Part shown: positions 1 through 7,955 of the stretch, one piece after another | Numbering within the stretch: position 1 is the stretch's first letter | How the letters are laid out: every line of letters begins with the position of its first letter | Assembly (NCBI RefSeq): GCF_965214215.1 | Contig: NZ_CBDCBD010000003.1 | Coordinates: 2,666,001 to 2,730,000 of the forward strand | Source of the DNA: Poriferisodalis sp965214215 | GTDB taxonomy: Bacteria; Actinomycetota; Acidimicrobiia; Acidimicrobiales; Poriferisodalaceae | Direction: 5' to 3' | Length of the DNA: 64,000 bases | The notes under the pieces: generated by a model | What the model was told of the DNA's origin: nothing | Database searches by the model: none | Seen by the model: only the letters and a program-made list of their open reading frames with translations | Made by a program: the position numbers and the translations under genes

Positions 1-311
1 GCCGGAACTCCACCGGCTTGCACTTGGGCCGCAGCCGGCGGGCCAGCCTTCGCAGGATCAGTGGGCAGTTCCTCGTCGGCCTCCAACAACCAGCCGATCC
101 TCACGCCGCAGAGGTACTCCTCGCCTACCTCGCCGGTCTGGGCCAGCACGCCGCTGCCCGAAGACTCGATCTCGGTCTCGACCTTGTCGGTTTCCACCAG
201 CAGCACCGACTGCCCCGCGGTGACCTCGGCGCGGTCGGGCACCAGCCAGCGCAGGATCGTGCCCGACTCCATCGTCAGGCCGAGTTTCGGCATCGCAAAC
301 TCAACGGCCAT
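1..311 (-). CDS. Lipoyl-domain E2 component of 2-oxoacid/acetoin dehydrogenase (3' end outside window)
   Basis: Only the first ~103 residues are present; the gene runs off the left edge. They form a biotinyl/lipoyl attachment domain, with the lipoylated lysine in the ETDKVETEIES motif at about residue 45. An Ala/Pro-rich linker begins at about residue 85, as in dihydrolipoamide acyltransferases. The ATG at 309-311 has a GAGGAG Shine-Dalgarno seven bases upstream and overlaps the stop of the AcoX-like gene, so translation is probably coupled. Order E1 alpha, E1 beta, AcoX, E2 suggests the acyl carrier of an acetoin-type dehydrogenase. Whether a full catalytic domain follows cannot be seen here. 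Confidence 0.85.
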   Translation of the reverse strand, partial: MAVEFAMPKLGLTMESGTILRWLVPDRAEVTAGQSVLLVETDKVETEIESSGSGVLAQTGEVGEEYLCGVRIGWLLEADEELPTDPAKAGPPAAAQVQAGGVP

Positions 312-1410
312 CGAGGTCTCCTCGTCCTGCGGGCGCGGGGCTGAAGGGGTAGCGCCGTCGCTGCGCCGCTGCAACCGCTGCGCCCACGTCGATCACGTGC
401 GGCCCGTCGGGGTTGACGGTGATCGTTGCCCGTTCGCCAGCGCCCAGCACGATCTCTCGCTCACCGTCGAGGGCCAGCACACCGGGGCCGCGCAGCGTGA
501 CGGGCTGGCCGAACGCCAGCCGCTCGCACAGGGCAATGTCGATGTCGGAATAGCTGCCGGGCATCACGGCTGCCCGGATTCGCTTGTCGCCCGGTGCTGA
601 CTCCGAGCCCGGCGTACATCCCAGGCGCACATGGGCCGCGCCGGCCTCGTGTCGTCGAACTGGGGCCACAGCCGCAGCGATGGCGGACAGCCCCACCGAG
701 TCCGGCTCGGCGATCGCAGCGACGATCTCGCACACCGATGCCGACTCCCACACGGCGCGTGCGCCCACGAACGATCCGCGCACCAGACATACGTCCACCA
801 GCGCAACATCGGCCTGCGGGCTCCCCTCCACCGTGACGTCGATGATCTTCGCCTGCGAGGTGACGTCGGCTACGCCGGCCCAGCCGCTCGCCATTGCTCC
901 TGCGGCGAACCCGGCGACCGTGGCCTCAAGTTGGAGCGGGAAGACGTTGTTGGTGCCGACCGCCAGCGGCACCAGCGGCACGTCTCGCCAGCCCTTGGTG
1001 ACATCGCGCTGGGTGCCGTCGCCGCCGAGCGCAATCACCGCCCCCACACCCTGGTCACGGAACTGTGCGGCGGTCAGTTGCGAATCACGGCCGGTATGCC
1101 AGCCATGCGCCGCGAGCACCTCGGCGTGCGCCACAGCGCTACCGGAGCCTTCCCCAATTCGCGGCAGCCTCAGCCCTGCCAGGGCTCGCTCCCCCAGTCG
1201 CGCCCGGTCGCCGCTGATCAGCACACGGTTTGCCCCGCCCTCCATTGCACCCACGACGGCACGGCGGATCGCGCCGATCTTGACTGCGTCCGAGACCGGT
1301 GTGGCACCCGAGGTCAGGCGTCTGAGGTCTTTGCCGGCGAGCGGGTTGGCAACGATGCCCACTGTGTTGCCGGGCGGTCGTTCCATCCGCGTCATCGCGT
1401 TGACAGCCAC
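301..1410 (-). CDS. acoX: AcoX-like ATP-NAD kinase family protein
   Basis: A 369-residue protein with the ATP-NAD/diacylglycerol kinase signature GGDGT at about residue 130, an N-terminal NPLAG segment and a second conserved block, PGSYSDID, near residue 280. This is the layout of AcoX, a protein of unclear biochemical role encoded in acetoin dehydrogenase operons. It lies between E1 beta and the lipoyl protein; its TGA overlaps the next start. The GTG at 1410 is the longest start; ATGs at 1395 and 1386 are alternatives and none has a convincing Shine-Dalgarno. The family is clear, the catalytic activity is not. Confidence 0.8.
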   Translation of the reverse strand: MAVNAMTRMERPPGNTVGIVANPLAGKDLRRLTSGATPVSDAVKIGAIRRAVVGAMEGGANRVLISGDRARLGERALAGLRLPRIGEGSGSAVAHAEVLAAHGWHTGRDSQLTAAQFRDQGVGAVIALGGDGTQRDVTKGWRDVPLVPLAVGTNNVFPLQLEATVAGFAAGAMASGWAGVADVTSQAKIIDVTVEGSPQADVALVDVCLVRGSFVGARAVWESASVCEIVAAIAEPDSVGLSAIAAAVAPVRRHEAGAAHVRLGCTPGSESAPGDKRIRAAVMPGSYSDIDIALCERLAFGQPVTLRGPGVLALDGEREIVLGAGERATITVNPDGPHVIDVGAAVAAAQRRRYPFSPAPAGRGDLDGR

Positions 1411-1459
1411 TCAGCAAGCCGTTCGGCCGGCGAGACCGCCCGGCCGACGGGTGCCCGCC

Positions 1460-2461
1460 TCACGCTGCGGCGAGGGCTCGGATTCGCTCGCCGATCATTT
1501 CGGCGTTGGGCACCCATTCCTTCTCGAGCACCGGGCTGAACGGCACCGGGCTGAACGGCGCGCCGACGCGTTCGATCGGTGCATCGAGGTAGTCGAAGGC
1601 TTCCTCAGCGATCTGCGATGCAATCTCGCCGCCCAAGCCACCGAACCGGACAGCTTCGTGCACCACTGCGACGCGGCTCGTCCGGCGGGCCGAGGCGATC
1701 ACCGTGTCGATATCGAGGGGCTGCAGGGTGCGCAGGTCGATCACCTCGCACTCGATGCCTTCGGCGGATAACGCGGCCGCGGCCGACGTCGCCTCATGCA
1801 CCATCCGGCCGTAGGTCACCACGGTGATGTCGTCGCCGGATCGCACGGTGCTCGCCGATCCCAGCGGCACCTCGTACATATCTTCGGGAACGTCGCCTTG
1901 GAGACCCAGCAGCCGCTTGTGCTTGATGAACACAGTGGGGTTGTCGTCGCGGATACACGAGATGAGCAGGCCCTTGGCGTCATAGGGGTTCGACGGCATC
2001 ACCACCTTCAGGCCGGGAATGTGGCACAGCATCGCCTCGAGGCTCTGGCTGTGCTGGGCCGCCGCGGACAGCCCGGCACCGGCGCTGGTGGTGATCGTCA
2101 TGGGCAGCGTGGCCTTGCCGCCGAACATGTACTTCAGCTTCGCCGCCTGGTTCACGATCTGGTCCATGGCGACGAGAATGAAGTCCATGAACATGAGGTC
2201 GACCACCGGGCGCAGACCGCTCACCGCGGCCCCGGTGCCGAGGCCCACAATGGCCTGCTCGCTGATGGGCGTGTCGACTACTCGCAAGTCGCCGAAGCGG
2301 TCGTTCAGCCCCCGGAACGAGCCGAACACTCCCCCGGCCCGGCCGACATCCTCGCCGGCCACGAAGACGTCGGGGTCGTCGTCCATCATCTGCGCCAGCC
2401 CCTCGGCGAAGGCCGCGCCGTAGGCGATGCTGCGCCCGTTGGGGTCGGTTGTCTGGCTCAT
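1460..2461 (-). CDS. acoB: 2-oxoacid/acetoin dehydrogenase E1 component, beta subunit
   Basis: A 333-residue transketolase-like beta subunit. It has GEDVGRAGG near the N-terminus, the pyrimidine-binding region, and a C-terminal transketolase domain with SPVPFSPVLE. It pairs with the alpha subunit upstream to form the thiamine-diphosphate decarboxylating E1. The ATG at 2459-2461 overlaps the stop of the alpha gene by four bases (ATGA). The open frame extends further upstream, but that part is out-of-frame sequence of the alpha gene. The AcoX neighbour favours acetoin, though pyruvate or branched-chain oxoacids cannot be excluded. Confidence 0.88.
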   Translation of the reverse strand: MSQTTDPNGRSIAYGAAFAEGLAQMMDDDPDVFVAGEDVGRAGGVFGSFRGLNDRFGDLRVVDTPISEQAIVGLGTGAAVSGLRPVVDLMFMDFILVAMDQIVNQAAKLKYMFGGKATLPMTITTSAGAGLSAAAQHSQSLEAMLCHIPGLKVVMPSNPYDAKGLLISCIRDDNPTVFIKHKRLLGLQGDVPEDMYEVPLGSASTVRSGDDITVVTYGRMVHEATSAAAALSAEGIECEVIDLRTLQPLDIDTVIASARRTSRVAVVHEAVRFGGLGGEIASQIAEEAFDYLDAPIERVGAPFSPVPFSPVLEKEWVPNAEMIGERIRALAAA

Positions 2462-3450
2462 GACGAGACTCCTGAGAATGCGGGCTGGGTGTAGACGTCG
2501 ACGAGCAGGCTGTCGGGATCGGGCTGCGGGCTCTCTTCGGCGAACGCGATAGCCGCCTCGATGTCGGCCTCGGCTGCGGCGTGTACTGCCTGGGCGCCGC
2601 TGGCGTCGAGCACGCCGGCTGCGGCGAGCCGATCCTCGAACAGCTCGATCGGGTCTCGCTGTTTCCACTGCTCGAGCTCGTCGTCGCTGCGGTACTTCAT
2701 GCCCAGCGTCTGCACGCCGTGGTGGTTGTAGAAGCGGTAGGTCTTGGCCTCGATGAACGAGGGGCCTTCGCCCCGGCGGGCCCGGCCCACGGCCTCGTTG
2801 GCCGCTTCCCACACCGCCACCGCGTCCATGCCGTCGACGATTGCGCCGGGCATGCCGTAACCGGCGGCACGGTCGACCACGTCGGTGATGGCCATTGTGC
2901 GATCACGCGGCGTGAACTCGCCGTACTCGTTGTTCTCGCAGACGAACAGAACCGGCAGCGACAGCGCAGCCGCCATGTTCGCGGCTTCGTGGAACGCGCC
3001 GATGTTGGAGGCACCGTCGCCGAAGAACACCACCGAGACCCGATCGCTTCCCCGGTACTTGTTCGCGAACCCCGCACCCACCGCGATCGGCACGCCGCCG
3101 CCCACGATGCCGTTGGCGCCGAGCATGCCGAGGTCGAGGTCGCAGATGTGCATGGAGCCGCCCTTGCCCCCGCAGTAGCCGGTGGCCTTGCCCATCAGCT
3201 CGGCCATCATCCCGCCGTAGTCACCGCCTTTGGCCACGAGGTGCCCGTGGCCTCGGTGGGTGGAGCTGATCTGGTCGTCGTCGTCGAGATTGGCGCAGAC
3301 CCCCGCGGCCACGGCCTCCTCCCCCACGTACAGGTGCAGGAACCCGGGCAACCGGTTCTGCTCGGCGAGCTTGCCGGCGGCTTCCTCGAAGTGGCGGATG
3401 CGCACCATGCGCCGGTGCAGATCCAGCAGTACTTGCGGACTCGGATCCAT
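2458..3450 (-). CDS. acoA: 2-oxoacid/acetoin dehydrogenase E1 component, alpha subunit
   Basis: A 330-residue thiamine-diphosphate enzyme subunit. The ThDP-binding motif starts at GDGASNIGAFHEA (about residue 150) and ends at CENN. The THRGHGH and GGKGGSMH segments are typical of pyruvate/acetoin E1 alpha chains. It is the first gene of a leftward operon with E1 beta, AcoX and the lipoyl protein. No E3 dihydrolipoyl dehydrogenase gene is visible, but the operon is cut by the window edge. The 95-base gap to the divergent dehydratase gene should hold the promoters of both. Confidence 0.88.
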   Translation of the reverse strand: MDPSPQVLLDLHRRMVRIRHFEEAAGKLAEQNRLPGFLHLYVGEEAVAAGVCANLDDDDQISSTHRGHGHLVAKGGDYGGMMAELMGKATGYCGGKGGSMHICDLDLGMLGANGIVGGGVPIAVGAGFANKYRGSDRVSVVFFGDGASNIGAFHEAANMAAALSLPVLFVCENNEYGEFTPRDRTMAITDVVDRAAGYGMPGAIVDGMDAVAVWEAANEAVGRARRGEGPSFIEAKTYRFYNHHGVQTLGMKYRSDDELEQWKQRDPIELFEDRLAAAGVLDASGAQAVHAAAEADIEAAIAFAEESPQPDPDSLLVDVYTQPAFSGVSS

Positions 3451-3545
3451 GCGAACCCCCTAGTGGCACGATTCCAGCGCAGTTCACCCTAGTTCTGGGC
3501 ATTCTGCGCTTCATCGCTGTCACAGGCGGCGCGTAGTGTGGCCCG

Positions 3546-5408
3546 GTGGCGCCTGAACCCGAAATACATGCGACTGACCCCCGTTCGATCCATCCCACTG
3601 ACGGGCCCGATCCAGGCATCGGCCGAGGCGGCCTGCGCTCGGCGGCCTGGTTCGATATCGAGGGCGACCCGCTCATGTCGGCGCTCTACTTGGAGCGATA
3701 CGCCAACTTCGGTTTGACGCGTGAGGAGCTGCAGTCGGGCAAGCCCATCATCGGCATCGCCCAGACCGGTTCAGACCTGTCGCCTTGCAACCGGCACCAT
3801 CTCGAGCTGGCCAAGCGGGTGCGCGAGGGCATCCGTGAGGCCGGCGGCATTGCGTTCGAGTTCGGCGTGCACCCAATTCAAGAGACCGGCAAGCGGCCCA
3901 CAGCTTCGCTCGACCGCAACCTGGCTTATCTGGGCATGGTCGAAGTGCTGCAGGGGTATCCGCTCGACGGTGTGGTGCTCACGATCGGCTGCGACAAGAC
4001 CACTCCAGCGTGTCTGATGGCCGCTGCGACGGTGAACTTGCCGGCGATCGCTCTATCGGTTGGCCCGATGCTGAACGGCTGGCACGAGGGGCGACGGACG
4101 GGGTCAGGCACGGTGGTGTGGAAGGCCCGCGAGCTGTATGCAGCCGGGGAGATCGACGACACCGGCTTCATCGACCTGGTGGCGTCCTCCGCCCCGTCGG
4201 TGGGCTACTGCTCCACCATGGGCACGGCAACCACGATGAACTCGCTGGCCGAGACCCTGGGCATGCAGCTTCCCGGTTCTGCCGCCATTCCCGCGCCGTA
4301 CCGGGAACGGGCGCAGATGGCGTATCGCACGGGTCTGCGCATTGTGGAGATGGTGCGCGAGGACCTTCGCCCGTCCGATGTCATGACGCGAGAGGCCTTC
4401 GAGAACGCGATCGTGGTCAACTCTGCGATCGGCGGCTCCACTAACGCCCCGATCCATCTGAACGCGATTGCGGCGCATCTCGGGGTGCCGCTCGACAACG
4501 ACGACTGGCAAAAGCATGGCTTCGCCGTGCCATTGCTGGTGAACCTGATGCCCGCTGGCGAGTACCTCGGTGAGGACTACCACCACGCCGGCGGCGTGCC
4601 CGCGGTGGTGGGCGAGCTGATGCGCGCCGGGTTGCTGCCGCACCCCGATGCGCTGACCGCCAACGGCCGCAGCATCGGCGAGAACTGCGCCGACGCGAAA
4701 GTCAAAGACGCCGATGTGATCCGAGCTGCAGACGAGCCGCTGCTGGCCGACGCCGGCTTTATCAACCTGTCGGGCAATCTCTTCGACAGCGCCATCATGA
4801 AGACCAGCGTCATCTCCGACGAGTTCCGTGAGCGCTACCTGTCAGACCCCGACCATCCCGATGCGTTCGAGGGACGAGCAATCGTCTTCGACGGGCCGGA
4901 GGACTATCGGGCGAACATCGACAATCCCGATCTCGACATCGACGAGTACTGCCTGCTGTTCGTTCGGGGCACCGGTCCCGTCGGTTATCCCGGCGGTGCC
5001 GAGGTGGTCAACATGCAGCCGCCCGCGGCGTTGCTGGTACGCGGCGTCCATTCGCTGCCCTGCATCGGTGACGGCCGCCAGTCGGGTACGTCGGGTTCCC
5101 CGTCGATCCTGAACGCTGCGCCCGAAGCCGCTGTCGGAGGCGGCCTGGCATTGCTGCGCACCGGCGACCGTGTGCGGATCGACCTGCGGCGCGGCAGCGC
5201 TGACATGCTGGTGGACGACGACGAGCTGGCCCAGCGCCGTGCCGATCTCGACGCGGCCGGCGGCTACCCCGTGCCGCCGTCGCATACTCCGTGGCAGGAG
5301 ATTCAGCGGTCGATCGTTTCGCAGTTCGACGAGGGCATGGTGCTGCGTCCGGCGGTCAAGTATCGCGACACCGCTCGCACCCATGGCACCCCGCGGCACA
5401 ACCATTAG
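3546..5408 (+). CDS. IlvD/Edd family dehydratase, sugar-acid type (L-arabinonate/D-xylonate dehydratase-like)
   Basis: A 620-residue [Fe-S] dehydratase. IIGIAQTGSDLSPCNRHH, TIGCDKTTPACLMA and GYCSTMGTATTMN carry the cluster cysteines and metal site; VRGTGPVGYPGGAEV lies in the C-terminal domain. The N-terminal ALYLERYANFGLTREEL segment resembles sugar-acid (arabinonate/xylonate) dehydratases more than biosynthetic IlvD. The GTG at 3546 is preferred to the ATG at 3675, because the LRSAAWFD segment before that ATG is also found in this subfamily. No sugar transporter or aldolase flanks it, so the substrate is open. Confidence 0.8.
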   Translation: MAPEPEIHATDPRSIHPTDGPDPGIGRGGLRSAAWFDIEGDPLMSALYLERYANFGLTREELQSGKPIIGIAQTGSDLSPCNRHHLELAKRVREGIREAGGIAFEFGVHPIQETGKRPTASLDRNLAYLGMVEVLQGYPLDGVVLTIGCDKTTPACLMAAATVNLPAIALSVGPMLNGWHEGRRTGSGTVVWKARELYAAGEIDDTGFIDLVASSAPSVGYCSTMGTATTMNSLAETLGMQLPGSAAIPAPYRERAQMAYRTGLRIVEMVREDLRPSDVMTREAFENAIVVNSAIGGSTNAPIHLNAIAAHLGVPLDNDDWQKHGFAVPLLVNLMPAGEYLGEDYHHAGGVPAVVGELMRAGLLPHPDALTANGRSIGENCADAKVKDADVIRAADEPLLADAGFINLSGNLFDSAIMKTSVISDEFRERYLSDPDHPDAFEGRAIVFDGPEDYRANIDNPDLDIDEYCLLFVRGTGPVGYPGGAEVVNMQPPAALLVRGVHSLPCIGDGRQSGTSGSPSILNAAPEAAVGGGLALLRTGDRVRIDLRRGSADMLVDDDELAQRRADLDAAGGYPVPPSHTPWQEIQRSIVSQFDEGMVLRPAVKYRDTARTHGTPRHNH

Positions 5409-5444
5409 CAGCACCCGGCAACGTTCGATGAGAACTGCTCAGCG

Positions 5445-6389
5445 ATGATCTGGGCGTTACTGGCACTGCTGGCGGGACTGGTCCTGCTGGTAGTGGCCGG
5501 GGATCACTTCGTTGCGGGCGCGTCGCGCCTGGCAACAGCACTGCGCATGCGGCCCGCTGTGATCGGCGCAGTGGTCCTGGGCTTCGGGACATCCGCCCCC
5601 GAAATGGTCGTGTCATCGCTGGCGGCCATCGACGGCAACCCCGATATCGGCGTAGGCAACATCGTCGGCTCGAACGTCGCCAATCTCAGCCTGGGCCTCG
5701 GCGTGGCCGCGCTGCTAGTGCCGATCCCGTTCTCGCGCACCGCGCTGCGGCGCGATGTTCCGTGGTCGGTGGCAACCGCTGCCATCTTCGCCTTGTTGGT
5801 GATTGACGGTGACCTCAGCCGGCTCGAAGGCGGGCTGCTCGCTGTGCTGATGGCTCTCACGCTGATCTGGCTCGTTCGCACGTCACACGGCGACCCGACG
5901 ACCGATGCGGGACCCGACGGCCTCGCCCAGGACGCCGGCCGGCTGCTGGGCAACCTCACCAGAGCGCTCTTGGGCCTTCTCGGCGTCCTCGTGGGCGCCC
6001 AGCTGGCCGTGGAAGGGGCCACCAGCCTCGCTGAGCAGTGGGGCCTCAGCGGCGGGTTCATCGGCTTTTCGGTGGTGGCCTTGGGCACCTCGCTCCCCGA
6101 ACTGGCCACCGTCATCGCAGCTGCCCGCAAAGGCCATACCGAGCTGATCGTGGGCAACCTGTTCGGCTCCAACGTGTTCAACAGCCTCGCCGTGGGCGGG
6201 GCGATGGGCTTGGTGGGCGCCGGCGCTATCGATTCGCCGTCGCTCACCGGCCTAGGCATCGGGGCGATGATGGCCGTGGTCCTGCTGGCCTACTTCGGCG
6301 CCCTCGTCGGCAAGCGCGCCGGGCGCATCGACGGCGTTGCCCTGTTGGGGCTCTATGTCGCCACGATGATCCTGCTCGGCACGAGCTGA
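5445..6389 (+). CDS. Calcium/sodium antiporter (CaCA family, YrbG-like)
   Basis: A 314-residue membrane protein with two inverted half-repeats, each carrying the alpha-repeat signature. The first is GFGTSAPEMVVS with GNIVGSNVANLS (residues ~45-85); the second is ALGTSLPELATV with GNLFGSNVFNSL (~210-250). About ten hydrophobic segments fit K+-independent Na+/Ca2+ exchangers of the inner membrane. It begins 36 bases after the dehydratase and may be co-transcribed, but no functional link is evident. Confidence 0.9.
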   Translation: MIWALLALLAGLVLLVVAGDHFVAGASRLATALRMRPAVIGAVVLGFGTSAPEMVVSSLAAIDGNPDIGVGNIVGSNVANLSLGLGVAALLVPIPFSRTALRRDVPWSVATAAIFALLVIDGDLSRLEGGLLAVLMALTLIWLVRTSHGDPTTDAGPDGLAQDAGRLLGNLTRALLGLLGVLVGAQLAVEGATSLAEQWGLSGGFIGFSVVALGTSLPELATVIAAARKGHTELIVGNLFGSNVFNSLAVGGAMGLVGAGAIDSPSLTGLGIGAMMAVVLLAYFGALVGKRAGRIDGVALLGLYVATMILLGTS

Positions 6390-6449
6390 CACAGCCTCAG
6401 CACCCTGGACCGCATTTCGCAAGGCGGATCGATGGCGTAGCCGAGCCTG

Positions 6450-7847
6450 CTAAGGGTTGGCGGCTAGGCCACGCTGCCAGATCCACAGCAGCACGATGCC
6501 GAGCGCCGAGAGCGCTGCCGACGCGTAGAACGCCCCGACCGTCGCGCCGACAACCGCTGCGGTAATCCCGAGGATTGGGCCGCCGATGCCCGCCGACAAT
6601 TCGAAGAACATCGTGAAGGTGCTCACGGCGCGAGCGCGCTCGTTGGGCGGCACGCCGTCCACCGCCGCCAGCATCAACGACGGGTACAGCAGCGATCCGC
6701 CGAGCGCCATGATCACCACCCCCACGTACAAGCCAAGCGGTGTCACGAATGTGCCCATGACAGCCATACCGGCTGACGCCCCGATGAGAGCAATGGTCGC
6801 GGTGCGCTTGGTGCCCATGGTGTCGGGCAGTTTCCGTCCGAGAACCCGCAGCACCAGCACGAGCAACCCGTAGACAGCGAACACCGGCCCGATGTCACCG
6901 AGGTCGCGCTCGATCGCGAGCTTGGGAAGGAAGCCCTGCAGCGCCGGAAAGATGATGATCCCCATGGCGAGGATGATCCCCGGCCACAGCGCTGGTTTGT
7001 AGAAGATCCGCCCGACATTGCGCGAGTCAGGGGGTGCCTCGACTGCATCACCCGCAGGTTGCGAGCTGCCGCCGTTCCGCCCATCGACGAGTTCGAATAC
7101 CAGCGGGCGCGCCGCCTGGGCGAGTCGGTTCTGCAGATGCCCGAGACGAGCTTGAGGGATACCGTTCGCAGCGGCACCGCTGCCGCTGGGGACAGATCCG
7201 GCGAGCGCTCCGGGCATATCGCGAGGAAGCCAGAGGCCCACGACGGCTGCGGCCATCATCAGCACGCCCGCAGCGATGAAGGCTGTGTCGAAGCCGTCAA
7301 AGGAGAGCGACGAGTCGCCCCAGTCCTTCGTTGCCTCTCCCATCCACGGACCCAATGCCATGCCGAGGTAAATCGAGACCGAGAACCAGTTCAGCGCCTC
7401 GCCTCGACGGTGCTCAGGCGCCAAGTCGCTCACCATTGCCGCGCTGCCGACGAAGAATGCGCCTTGAAACGCCCCGATCAGCAGACGCATCGCCAGGATC
7501 GCGGCGTATGTGTTGGCCCAGATGTGGCCGAAGGTGATCAGCGCAGTGAGGAAACAGCCCGTCACTACAAGAAACCGGCGGCCCTTGCGGTCGCCGAGGC
7601 TTCCGATCGTCGGGCGGGCGGCGATCGCCGTGACTGCGAAGACGCTGATCGCGAAGCCGACTGCGAGGTCCCCTCCGCCGGTTTGCTCGGTGACGAGCCG
7701 CGAGATCATCGGCAAGAGGGCCGAGAACGACACCGCTGAGAAGAACGCGCTGATGTTCAGGACCAGGAACGGTCCGCTGAACAGGAGCGTCGGCTCGCCA
7801 AGGTCCGGGGCGACGACGGGTGCCGCCGTAGTCGTCGTCTGGGACAT
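6450..7847 (-). CDS. Major facilitator superfamily transporter
   Basis: A 465-residue protein with about twelve hydrophobic segments and the MFS loop signature near RPTIGSLGDRKGRR. A long polar, Ala/Gly-rich central loop (residues ~215-280) separates the two six-helix halves. The ATG at 7845-7847 was chosen because the longer open frame runs into the divergent promoter region and gene on the other strand, and its extra residues are not membrane-like. Drug or metabolite export is likely, but no substrate can be read. It converges with the antiporter gene and diverges from the molybdopterin oxidoreductase gene. Confidence 0.82.
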   Translation of the reverse strand: MSQTTTTAAPVVAPDLGEPTLLFSGPFLVLNISAFFSAVSFSALLPMISRLVTEQTGGGDLAVGFAISVFAVTAIAARPTIGSLGDRKGRRFLVVTGCFLTALITFGHIWANTYAAILAMRLLIGAFQGAFFVGSAAMVSDLAPEHRRGEALNWFSVSIYLGMALGPWMGEATKDWGDSSLSFDGFDTAFIAAGVLMMAAAVVGLWLPRDMPGALAGSVPSGSGAAANGIPQARLGHLQNRLAQAARPLVFELVDGRNGGSSQPAGDAVEAPPDSRNVGRIFYKPALWPGIILAMGIIIFPALQGFLPKLAIERDLGDIGPVFAVYGLLVLVLRVLGRKLPDTMGTKRTATIALIGASAGMAVMGTFVTPLGLYVGVVIMALGGSLLYPSLMLAAVDGVPPNERARAVSTFTMFFELSAGIGGPILGITAAVVGATVGAFYASAALSALGIVLLWIWQRGLAANP

Positions 7848-7955
7848 AGGGCGAGGGCCTCGTTCGCGCTCTGCTCGCAATCGGATGCGGGCGAGCGGGT
7901 ACCGATACGCCATGCTAGGGGTGATGTACTTACTGCCGCTTCGAGGCACCTCGTC

